Part shown: positions 8,584 through 17,046 of the stretch, one piece after another | Layout of the letters: each line of letters opens with the position of its first letter | Position numbering within the stretch: position 1 is the first letter of the stretch | DNA from: Uliginosibacterium sp. | GTDB taxonomy: Bacteria; Pseudomonadota; Gammaproteobacteria; Burkholderiales; Rhodocyclaceae | Direction of reading: 5' to 3' | Length of the DNA: 64,000 nt | NCBI GenBank assembly: GCA_016718265.1 | Contig: JADKDZ010000029.1 | Coordinates: 62,001 to 126,000, forward strand | Notes under the pieces: generated by a model | The model's database searches: none | What the model was told of the DNA's origin: nothing | The model's input: the letters and a program-made list of their open reading frames with translations, nothing else | Translations under genes and position numbers: made by a program

Positions 8584-9255
8584 TCAGTGCTCGCCGCCGA
8601 TTCTGGCGAGAACGTCAGACGCCAGCACGACCACCCCTTTGGCTGCAGGCACGGTCTTGACCAGCGCCTGGGCGACGGCCCGTGCACGGACCGGCCGATA
8701 AACGCCGGGCAGGAGGGGCGCGAGCAGTCTTGCAATCGGGATGGCAATCCGCTCGCCGAGGCGCGGGGGCTGCTGCAGTCCGTCGCGGTAGTCCAGCAAC
8801 AGCGAGGGTTGTGCGATCACCAGCGCGCTCAGATCCATCGCCTTGAGACCATCCTCCAACTCACCTTTGACGCGGTTGTAGAACACCGATGAACGCGCGT
8901 TTGCGCCTGCCGCACTGACCAGGCCGACCCGTCGAACGCCCGCCGCAAACGCCGCCCGGGCGACCGCCAGGTTGGCGTCCAGATCGACAGCACGAAATGC
9001 CGCTTGACTGCCGGCCACCCTGATCGTCGTGCCGAGCGACAGATAGACTTCCTCGGCCGGCGGCAGCGCGGGCAAGCTGGCGAAGTCCACGATGTGGACC
9101 TGAAGCTTGGGGTGGCGGAGGCTCATGGGTCGGCGGCTCAAGGCATGCACCGTCGACACCGCCTCGTCCGTCAGAAGGGCCTGAAGTATCAGGCCGCCCA
9201 CCAGTCCCGTGGCCCCGGCCAGCAACACGGTGCGTTGATCTACAAGCATGGACAC
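8584..9255 (-). CDS. NAD(P)H-binding protein, atypical SDR (HTATIP2-like)
   Basis: A 223-residue atypical short-chain dehydrogenase-like protein: Rossmann loop LLAGATGLVGGLILQALL at the N-terminus, VYLSLGTTIRVAGSQAAFRA and AFAAGVRRVGLVSAAGANA in the core, and FYNRVKGELEDGLKAMD, which supplies the YxxxK-type pair. Relatives are described as NAD(P)H-binding oxidoreductases related to the HTATIP2 and nucleoside-diphosphate-sugar epimerase groups; no reaction can be assigned. Start at 9255 or the next ATG at 9249. It lies downstream of the MacAB-like efflux operon on the same strand, with a 63-base gap. Confidence 0.8.
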   Translation of the reverse strand: MSMLVDQRTVLLAGATGLVGGLILQALLTDEAVSTVHALSRRPMSLRHPKLQVHIVDFASLPALPPAEEVYLSLGTTIRVAGSQAAFRAVDLDANLAVARAAFAAGVRRVGLVSAAGANARSSVFYNRVKGELEDGLKAMDLSALVIAQPSLLLDYRDGLQQPPRLGERIAIPIARLLAPLLPGVYRPVRARAVAQALVKTVPAAKGVVVLASDVLARIGGEH

Positions 9256-9318
9256 GCTGATCTCCTCTTCAATTTCAGGTGCATGGCATGACGGACGCCG
9301 TCAGGCCGGTGCCCCGCT

Positions 9319-10037
9319 TCATGTCGCCGGGCTCTGCCCGTCCTGTCTGATCCGCCCATCGACCAGTTCGATCACCCGGTCGCACCGGGCGGCCAGTCGC
9401 GGATCGTGGGTGACAATCAGAAAAGATGTGCGCCGCGCGGCGTGTATCGCACGCAACAGGGTAAAGACTTCGTCCGACGTGTGCATGTCCAGGTTGCCGG
9501 TCGGCTCGTCGGCAAGCACCAGGGGGGGTTGCATCATCAGTGCGCGCGCGATCGCGACGCGTTGCTGCATGCCGCCGGAGAGTTCGCCGGGCTTCTTCTG
9601 GAACGCCTCGCCCAGCCCCATATCCGCAAGTAGTGCACGCGCATGCCGGTCTTGCGCGGGGCTCACCCGACCCTCGCGCATCAGTGCCGGCAGGGTCACG
9701 TTCTCCAGCGCGGTAAAAGCCGGCAGCAGATGGTGGAACTGGAAGACGAAGCCCAGCGCACGGTGACGTTTGAGGGTGAGGTGGGCATCGTCCAGGCCGG
9801 ATACTTCCTCGCCCTGCAGCCGATAGCTGCCGCCGCTGAGGGGTTCGAGCAGGCCCAGGATGTTCAGCAAGGTGCTCTTGCCCGAACCCGACGGGCCGAT
9901 CAGCGCCACGAACTCGCCGGGCTCGACTTGCAGCGACACACCGTGCAGTACCTCCGCTTCGGTGGGCTGGCCAATGTTGTAGCGCTTGCTGACATTGCGC
10001 AGCTCGATCAGGGGCGGGTTCATGGGGTCAGCGGATG

Positions 10038-10041
<4 letters not shown>
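9319..10041 (-). CDS. ABC transporter ATP-binding protein (MacB/LolD type)
   Basis: A 240-residue ATPase with Walker A GPSGSGKS, Q-loop VFQFHHLLPAFTALENV, signature LSGGMQQR, Walker B LVLADEPTGNLD and H-loop IVTHDPRLA. The LLPAFTALENV and ADEPTGNLD forms place it in the LolD/MacB/FtsE group that powers FtsX-like permeases. Its ATG overlaps the permease stop by 4 bases, and it forms an operon with the permease (10038-11279) and the fusion protein (11294-12532). Together they would make a MacAB-like mechanotransmission exporter or a lipoprotein/outer-membrane component mover. Confidence 0.93.
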
Positions 10042-11279
<1,238 letters not shown>

Positions 11280-11293
11280 ATCGGAACTCCCGT

Positions 11294-12532
11294 TCAGTGC
11301 GCGCTGGTGCCTGTGGAGGCGCTTCGGGGGCGCACCGTCTGCCCCGGTGTGGCGGCGTTGCCCAGCATCACCAGATCACCCACTTGCAGACCTTGCAGCA
11401 CCTCCACGCCAGCCAGCGTGCGCAGACCCAGCCTGATCTCGCGGATTTCGACCCGCCCATCCGGGGAGACTCGCCACACGCTGGCAGCGCCGTCCGCCCC
11501 TTCGCTGCGCAGCGCCTGAAGCGGCAGCACCAGTGCACTGTCACGCCGACCCGTCTCGACCTCGACTGACAGACTCATGTCTTCCCGCAGAAAAGCGGGC
11601 TCCGGCGGCGTGAGCGCCAGGCGCAGCTCGATGGAACCGCGCTGGGCATCCACCTGCGGCGCGATCCGCTGCACGGTCGCGGCAAAGCGCTGCTGCGGAT
11701 AGGCATCGGCCAGCACCTGGGCGCGCTGCCCGACGCGCAACTGCGCCAGGTAGCGCTCGTCGAGCAGGGCCAGCAGTTCGGTCGGGCCGCTCAGCGCCAG
11801 CGTCAGCAGCTTCTGCCCGGGTTGCACGATCTGGCCGGGTTCCGCTTCGCGCGCCAGCACCCGCCCCGCTGCAGGCGCCGTCAAGGTGGCCTGGGCCAAC
11901 TTGGCCGCGGCGGCCCGGGTAGCGGCGCTGGCCTGCGCCCGCTGCGCCTCGGCAAGGGCGATCTCGCTGCCGCCCTGGTCCTGATTGGCCTGGGCTTGTG
12001 CCTCGGCACTCTCCAGTTGCGCCTGCGCCACCGCCAAGCTACGGCGCGCCTCATCCAGCCGGGCGGCGCTGACGAAGCCTTGCGCCAGCAGCGATTGCTG
12101 GCGCTGCAGGTCCGCCCGTGCATTCGCCAGTACCGACTGCGCCTGGGCGATGCTGGCCTGCAATGACTTGCGGCCGCTGCTGCGCAGCCCCGCCAACCTG
12201 GCATCCGCCGCGCGCTCGCTGGCGCGGGCCTGCTGGAGAACGGCGGCCAGTTCGTCAGATTCCAGGCCGATAAGGGGCTGCCCGGCGCGCACGCTGTCCC
12301 CCTCGCGCACCGCCACCGCCACGATCCGGCCGGTGAGCGTGCTGCCCAGATCCACCCGGCTGAGAGCCGCCACGCGGGCAGACACCTGCAGGCTGCTCAC
12401 CAGCGGGGCGGTTTGCAGACGCAGCACCTCAACCCGGGGCGGGCGCTGCATCCACCAGATCAGCAGCAGGCTCGCGAGGAGCACGCCAAGAATCAAGAGC
12501 AGGCGACGGGACAGGCGTAAGGGCAGGCGCAT
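11294..12532 (-). CDS. Membrane fusion protein (HlyD/MacA-like efflux adaptor)
   Basis: A 413-residue periplasmic adaptor: an N-terminal anchor helix (LLLILGVLLASLLLIWWMQ), a split lipoyl domain (GRIVAVAVREGDSVRAGQPL and APAAGRVLAREAEPGQIVQP), an Ala/Gln-rich coiled-coil hairpin between them (about residues 80-200), a beta-barrel domain (ELLALLDERYLAQLRVGQRA) and a membrane-proximal domain. I start at ATG 12532 because the anchor helix follows directly; the upstream extension is not protein-like. First gene of the MacAB-like operon; an outer-membrane barrel gene lies 188 bases upstream. Confidence 0.92.
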   Translation of the reverse strand: MRLPLRLSRRLLLILGVLLASLLLIWWMQRPPRVEVLRLQTAPLVSSLQVSARVAALSRVDLGSTLTGRIVAVAVREGDSVRAGQPLIGLESDELAAVLQQARASERAADARLAGLRSSGRKSLQASIAQAQSVLANARADLQRQQSLLAQGFVSAARLDEARRSLAVAQAQLESAEAQAQANQDQGGSEIALAEAQRAQASAATRAAAAKLAQATLTAPAAGRVLAREAEPGQIVQPGQKLLTLALSGPTELLALLDERYLAQLRVGQRAQVLADAYPQQRFAATVQRIAPQVDAQRGSIELRLALTPPEPAFLREDMSLSVEVETGRRDSALVLPLQALRSEGADGAASVWRVSPDGRVEIREIRLGLRTLAGVEVLQGLQVGDLVMLGNAATPGQTVRPRSASTGTSAH

Positions 12533-12719
12533 GGTTATCGGGACGGGAGAGCGTTGTATGAAGCGTGATCCGGCGGTGTTTTGTCCTGGACGTACATATG
12601 GCAGCCACGCAAACAAGCCTGGCGGCGCACGGCCGCAGCAGGCAAGGAAAACCACTTCACGGCGGACGCCTCAGCACCCGCTTGACGCGGGTGAGCCGGG
12701 CGCGAGTCGGACGCTGACT

Positions 12720-13598
12720 TCAAAATCGATACGCGGCCGTCAGGCCGAACGCGGGGGTGCTCTTCATGTCACGGCTCTCCACACGCTGCGCGTTGCGGTC
12801 TTCAATTTTCAGACGACCATTGAGCAGCACGCCAGCGAAAGCGTCCAGGCTTAAAGCGGGCACGGGCTTCCAGGCCGCGTGCAGAAACACGGGCACATAG
12901 CTGAACTGACCGACCCCTCCGGCTGCCCGCCGATTGTCTTCCGCAAGACGGAAGCGCGTGTTGCGCCACGCGCCGCCCAGGCCCAGCTCAAGCTCGGGTG
13001 TCACACGGTAGGCCAGTTCCAGCCCGGCAGGCCCGGACAGGCCGAGCCCCAGCGGGTTGAAGAGCCGCCAGTGGTCATCGAAGCGCCAATCCACCAGAAA
13101 GAAGGGAAACAGCTCGGTGCTGTTGTCCAGGGTGCGAGACAGCGACAGGCCCAGCCCGATCCGGCGCCCCGGCGCAAGCTGTTTGCTGGCGCCGGCAATC
13201 AGGCCCCAGGCGATGGCGTCGCTGCCCTTCGAGCCTTCCTCACCCGCCCATTCCACGCGAGGCGTGATCATCGCTGCCCAGCTCTCGGAAAAACGGTGTG
13301 TCAGGGGCACGCCCAAGGACAGCCGCCGCACATCCTGCCAGAGGGCTGGCACGGGCCCGTCAAACGTCCAGCTTTCCTGATCGGCACGCAGCTGGATGCC
13401 CACACTGGTGGTCGGCGCGATCTGCATCGAATGGCCAAGGGAAAACTGGGTCGTGCTCACGGAGACCGCCGAGCCGGAATCGAGCCTGGCATCACTGAGA
13501 TGAACCTGGCCCACCGATACGCTGCTGCCGGCCATCTGAGCCTGGGCCAGCCCGCCCCAGGCGAGGCACAGGGCCATCAAGATTTTCTGTCGCGTCAT
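12720..13598 (-). CDS. Outer-membrane beta-barrel protein
   Basis: A 292-residue protein with a Sec signal peptide (MTRQKILMALCLAWGGLAQA, then QMAGSS), alternating hydrophobic/polar strands through its length, and a C-terminal phenylalanine (GLTAAYRF), the usual BamA recognition end. It is not a TolC-type channel; it resembles transporter-like or porin-like barrels of about 270 residues. Its place upstream of the fusion-protein/ABC operon on the same strand suggests a shared envelope role; this is inference. Confidence 0.8.
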   Translation of the reverse strand: MTRQKILMALCLAWGGLAQAQMAGSSVSVGQVHLSDARLDSGSAVSVSTTQFSLGHSMQIAPTTSVGIQLRADQESWTFDGPVPALWQDVRRLSLGVPLTHRFSESWAAMITPRVEWAGEEGSKGSDAIAWGLIAGASKQLAPGRRIGLGLSLSRTLDNSTELFPFFLVDWRFDDHWRLFNPLGLGLSGPAGLELAYRVTPELELGLGGAWRNTRFRLAEDNRRAAGGVGQFSYVPVFLHAAWKPVPALSLDAFAGVLLNGRLKIEDRNAQRVESRDMKSTPAFGLTAAYRF

Positions 13599-13833
13599 GG
13601 CATGCTTTCTTAGCGTTCACTCGCCCGGCGGCAGCGAGTTTACAAGTTGTTGGCACCTGGACAGCCGTCCAGAGTCAGTGTTGATTCTCCGCCAGGGCCC
13701 GTGCGGCCGCCAGACTTCGAATGCGCGTCCTGTCATCTCCCCCAATAAGGGGACGAATAGACCCAAGTCCTGCCCAACTGAATCGCCGGCATGGCTCCCC
13801 GGCGAATCAAGGAACACAGCGCCAGCTTACTAT

Positions 13834-13846
13834 TTGTCTAGGACAA
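13834..13846. promoter_or_regulatory. TTGTC-N3-GACAA motif, copy 1
   Basis: TTGTCTAGGACAA is a perfect TTGTC...GACAA inverted repeat. The reverse-complement form, TTGTCCTAGACAA, lies at 37919-37931, 104 bases before a fasciclin gene. It could be a regulator site or part of a short repeat. Confidence 0.35.
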
Positions 13847-13954
13847 CAAAAGGATGACTGAGTTCCACCGTCGACGCACTCACGGTACCGAAGGCCGTTC
13901 TGCACCCCGCATGCGGCCCTCTCGCCAATCACGCCCTGCCTGCGAAGGCTCCCC

Positions 13955-14048
13955 CCGTGGCGCTCTGCAGCATGCCCTGCCTGATCCTCAATACCCTCGC
14001 GGCACATCGAATAAGCTCCTCGCAGACGTCCATCCGGTGCGGCTCTCC
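13955..14048 (-). repeat. R1 repeat, copy B
   Basis: Second copy of the 95-bp repeat seen at 8358-8452, with only a few differences. It ends a few bases from the 3' end of the MocR gene, so the last codons of that gene may border the repeat. Confidence 0.75.
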
Positions 14049-14054
14049 GGCGGC

Positions 14055-15497
14055 CTACAGACGCACTTGGCGCAACTGCTGACAGGCCTCGGCGATCTCG
14101 CCCGGGGTCAGCGCGGCATAGCCCAGAATCCAGCCATCCCGGCGCGGGGCACCGCCATATAAACGCGAGAGGCTGGGCGTCTCCAGCCCGCGCGCGGCGG
14201 CGGCGCGGCTCAAGGCGGGCTCTTCGCCTTCGGGCAGCAGCGCCGCCAGCTGCAGACCGCCCGGGCTGGGCTGCGGCTGCAGCCAGTCCGCCATCGGCCG
14301 CAGGGCCTCCAGCAGGGCGTCCCGGCGTTGGGCGTACAGGCGACGCATCAGGCGCAGGTGGGCGGCGAAGTGTCCGGCGGTGATGAAGTCGGCCGTCACC
14401 GCCTGCGCCAGCTGCGGACTGTGCCCGTCTTGCGTGGTGCGTGCCTCGACGAAGGGGCCGACCAGGGCCGCGGGCAAGACCATGTAGGCCAGGCGCAACG
14501 AGGGGAACAGCACCTTGGAAAAGGTGCCAAGGTAGAGCACACGCCCGGCCTCGTCCAGACCTTGCAGGGCGGGCATGGGCTTGCCGTCGTAGTGGAACTC
14601 GCTGTCGTAGTCGTCTTCGATGATCCAGGTGCGGTGCTGCGCGGCCTGGGCCAGCAGCGCCCGCCGCCGCCGCAGGCTGAGCGCCATGCCCAGCGGATAC
14701 TGGTGCGAGGGCGTGAGATAGATCAGCTTCGGCCAGGGCTGATCCGGCGACCAGCTCAGGCCTTCCGCATCCACCGGCACGGCCACCCGTCGCGCGCCGG
14801 CTGCCTCGAACGCGCTGGCTGCGCCACGGTAGCCGGGGTCTTCCAGCCAGACCGGGTCATCCGCATCCAGCAACATCAGCGCCGCCAGCTGCAAGGCCTG
14901 CTGCGAGCTGCTGAGCACCAGCACCTGATCCGCCGTGCAGCGCAGGCCGCGCGCGGCGTTCAGATAGGCGGCAATCGCTTCGCGCAGGCGGGGGTCGCCC
15001 TGCGGATCGCCATAGCCGAGCAAGGTGGGCCCGCGCCGCAGGTGGCGGGCAAGCAGCTGACGCCACAGCTCGAGCGGGAAAGCCCGCAGATCCGGGCTGC
15101 CCGCTGCAAACGGCAGGGGCCGCGCAGGATCGCGACAGCCGCCCCGCGCCGCCAGCTGCTGGCCGCGCTGCGACAGCACTGCTGGCGTCTCCACACGCCG
15201 CACACGTGCGACCGGCCCGGCCGCTGGCGCATCGAGGGCCACGAAACTGCCTCGCCCGACCGCGCGCCACAGGTAGCCTTCGGCCTCCAGGCGGCCATAC
15301 GCCGCCTCCACGGTGACCCGCGACACGCCAATATCCGCCGCCAGCTGCCGGCTGGACGGCAGTTGCTGGCCCGGAGACAAGACCCCGCGCAGCATGGCGG
15401 TGCGCAAGGCCGCCACCAGCTGCTCGCGTCGCCCGCCACTGGCCGCCGGCCCGGCCTGCTCGAAGAGTTGCAGCCAGAAGGGGGCACGCAGCGCCAT
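14055..15497 (-). CDS. MocR/PdxR-like regulator (GntR HTH fused to aminotransferase domain)
   Basis: A 480-residue MocR-type regulator. Residues about 15-85 form a GntR winged helix (LPSSRQLAADIGVSRVTVEA), a linker follows, and residues about 125-480 form a fold-type-I aminotransferase domain with PLP features: TWIIEDDYDSEFHYDG holds the cofactor-binding Asp, and LGTFSKVLFPSLRLAY the Schiff-base Lys. Such proteins sense PLP or amino compounds and activate a divergent gene. I start at ATG 15497. The divergent rhodanese gene starts 88 bases away, and repeated ATGGGTCT half-sites lie between, one of them over the start codon. Confidence 0.92.
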   Translation of the reverse strand: MALRAPFWLQLFEQAGPAASGGRREQLVAALRTAMLRGVLSPGQQLPSSRQLAADIGVSRVTVEAAYGRLEAEGYLWRAVGRGSFVALDAPAAGPVARVRRVETPAVLSQRGQQLAARGGCRDPARPLPFAAGSPDLRAFPLELWRQLLARHLRRGPTLLGYGDPQGDPRLREAIAAYLNAARGLRCTADQVLVLSSSQQALQLAALMLLDADDPVWLEDPGYRGAASAFEAAGARRVAVPVDAEGLSWSPDQPWPKLIYLTPSHQYPLGMALSLRRRRALLAQAAQHRTWIIEDDYDSEFHYDGKPMPALQGLDEAGRVLYLGTFSKVLFPSLRLAYMVLPAALVGPFVEARTTQDGHSPQLAQAVTADFITAGHFAAHLRLMRRLYAQRRDALLEALRPMADWLQPQPSPGGLQLAALLPEGEEPALSRAAAARGLETPSLSRLYGGAPRRDGWILGYAALTPGEIAEACQQLRQVRL

Positions 15498-15542
15498 GGG
15501 TCTTATCCTCCGGCCAGAATGGGTCTCAAGTATAAGGCCCAT
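15496..15542. promoter_or_regulatory. Probable MocR operator in the MocR/rhodanese intergenic region
   Basis: ATGGGTCTTAT (15496-15506) and AATGGGTCTCAAG (15519-15530) are direct repeats, and ATAAGGCCCAT (15532-15542) is the inverted form of the first. Known MocR sites combine direct and inverted copies of such half-sites upstream of the regulated gene. The first overlaps the regulator's own start codon, which would allow autoregulation. Confidence 0.6.
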
Positions 15543-15585
15543 CCCGCGCATACTCGCGGCACAGCCTGCACACAAGGAGCCCGCC

Positions 15586-16044
15586 ATGCCTGCCCCCCGC
15601 CCGCCCTCGCTCGTCCTCTCCACCCCCGCCCCCACGCCGGAAGACAGCGCTGCCTTCATGGCCGCCAAACTGGCCTACCACACCGACGCCTGGGACGTGG
15701 CCACCGACCTGCGCGCCGGGCTGACCGAGATCGTCGTCCTCGACACCCGCTCGCCGGACCTCTACCGCGCGGGGCACATCCCCGGCGCCCTCTGCTTCCC
15801 GCATACGGACATCTCGGCCGACAGCACCGCGCAGCTCGACAAGACCCGCGTCTACGTCTGCTATTGCAATGGCATCGGCTGCAACGGCTCCACCCACGGC
15901 GCCCACAAGCTCGCGCGCCTTGGCTTCCGCGTCAAAGAGCTGCTCGGCGGCCTCGAATTCTGGCGGCAGGAAGGCTGGCCCATCGCCCCAGGCGACGACC
16001 CCGGCAGCATGCGCGACAGCGGCATCGTGGCGTGCGGCTGCTGA
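15586..16044 (+). CDS. Rhodanese-like domain protein
   Basis: A 152-residue single-domain rhodanese. Seen: VVLDTRSPDLYRAGHIPGAL (the rhodanese entry motif with D, R and GHIPGA) and the active-site loop VYVCYCNGIGCNGS, where C94 is the likely sulfur-carrying cysteine and C92 and C99 flank it. The C-terminal ...VACGC adds two more cysteines. It would transfer sulfane sulfur or act on a related thiol. A good AAGGAG ribosome site precedes ATG 15586. From its place it is the probable target of the divergent MocR regulator. Confidence 0.9.
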   Translation: MPAPRPPSLVLSTPAPTPEDSAAFMAAKLAYHTDAWDVATDLRAGLTEIVVLDTRSPDLYRAGHIPGALCFPHTDISADSTAQLDKTRVYVCYCNGIGCNGSTHGAHKLARLGFRVKELLGGLEFWRQEGWPIAPGDDPGSMRDSGIVACGC

Positions 16045-16461
16045 CCGCGCCGCACCGATCACGACCCGCCACGCACCCCTGCCCGGAGACCCGCTCCCGA
16101 TATGCCTCTGCGGGCAGGGGCTTGGAGAGCCAAGCGGGATGCGGCTTCGCGGGCAACCTGCCAGCCCCGTCGTCCCTGCGCAGGCAGGGACCCAGCGCCT
16201 TTGCTTTGCGCATACCTGCGTGACACGCGTGTCCGCGCGGTCACGCCGGGGCTTGCAAGCCGCTGGATACCTGCCTTCGTGCGCCGCTTCGCGCTCCCCC
16301 GAAGGCGGGAAGCTTTTCACACCTGCGCCCACGCGCACTCCGGCCAGACAGCAGTATTGCCCTGATTGCCATAAGGCTGTTCAACTGGGTCGGTGGGGAC
16401 TACCATACGCCGACAAACACGCACCTTGCATAGCGTTCGCAGGGAGAAATCGGGGGAGAAA
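16045..16461. other. Non-coding gap filled by R2 repeat
   Basis: About 415 bases. Most of it is one copy of the R2 repeat (16111-16281). The rest shows no gene; the AhpD-like gene starts at 16462 after a GGGGGAG ribosome site. Confidence 0.55.
16111..16281 (+). repeat. R2 repeat (interspersed, 170-bp form)
   Basis: Begins GGGCAGGGGCTTGGAGAGCC, passes through GTCGTCCCTGCGCAGGCA with the GGGACCCAG that follows, and ends near CGCTGGATACCTGCCTTCG. Related copies or parts occur at 19971-20019, 20180-20335, 20397-20450 and 26850-27120. The core TCCCTGCGCAGGCAGGGA is self-complementary, which would let it fold as a hairpin. Confidence 0.75.
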
Positions 16462-17022
16462 ATGAAGCGATATGTGCTAACCGAATATGCCGACGCCTCC
16501 CCGGAGGCACAAGCCGTGTACGACGACTTCATGCGGACCACCGGGGCGACCTCGGTTCCCCTGTGGTTGCGCAGCCTGGGGCATACCGGAGCACTTGCCC
16601 GTGCGTATTGGGAACGGGCCAAGGGCACCTTGTTCGGCGGCTCGCTGCCGCTGCCGCTCAAGGAAATGCTGGTGTTTGTGGTGTCCGCGAAGAACGGTGC
16701 CCGCTACTGTTCTGCATGCCATGCCCAGGCTGTGCTGAGCCTTGATAAAACCCTGCGCTTCGAAGATCTCCAGGGTTTCTTCGGCTCCGATGCGCTCGCC
16801 AAGCTGCCACCCTACTACCGAGCCGTGGTGGCCTTCGCGCTGAAGGTGGTGGCTGACGCCAATAGCCTCGCGGATAACGATTTCGAGGCCCTGATGGATG
16901 AAGGATTCAGCACGGAAGAGATCTGCGAAGTGATCGCGGTAATCGACCTCGCCACCATGTTCAACGTCTATACCAGCGCCTTGCGCCTGGACCTCGACCC
17001 GGAATATCGCGCAGTACTCTGA
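16462..17022 (+). CDS. AhpD-like / carboxymuconolactone decarboxylase family protein
   Basis: A 186-residue all-helical protein with the AhpD-type redox motif YCSACHAQAV (C83, C86, H87) after ELV-like helix LKEMLVFVVSAKNGARYCSA. Members with CxxCH reduce peroxiredoxins or act as alkylhydroperoxidases. I start at ATG 16462 (MKRYVLTEYA), since the upstream in-frame residues are basic and unrelated. The hybrid sensor kinase starts 24 bases downstream, so they are probably one operon, and the redox protein may serve or feed that signalling pathway; this is inference. Confidence 0.88.
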   Translation: MKRYVLTEYADASPEAQAVYDDFMRTTGATSVPLWLRSLGHTGALARAYWERAKGTLFGGSLPLPLKEMLVFVVSAKNGARYCSACHAQAVLSLDKTLRFEDLQGFFGSDALAKLPPYYRAVVAFALKVVADANSLADNDFEALMDEGFSTEEICEVIAVIDLATMFNVYTSALRLDLDPEYRAVL

Positions 17023-17046
17023 TCCTGGCGCCTGAGGTAGCCCGGC

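Larger units (their letters stand above)
13599..14054. other. Non-coding gap with R1 repeat and a palindromic motif
   Basis: About 455 bases between two minus-strand genes. It contains the motif TTGTCTAGGACAA (13834-13846), which recurs upstream of the fasciclin genes, and R1 copy B. Short open frames here are repeat-derived. No gene seen. Confidence 0.6.

Noticed and set aside
14328..16223. A 631-codon plus-strand frame over the MocR and rhodanese genes
   Set aside because: Antisense to MocR, then out of frame through the rhodanese; no family likeness.
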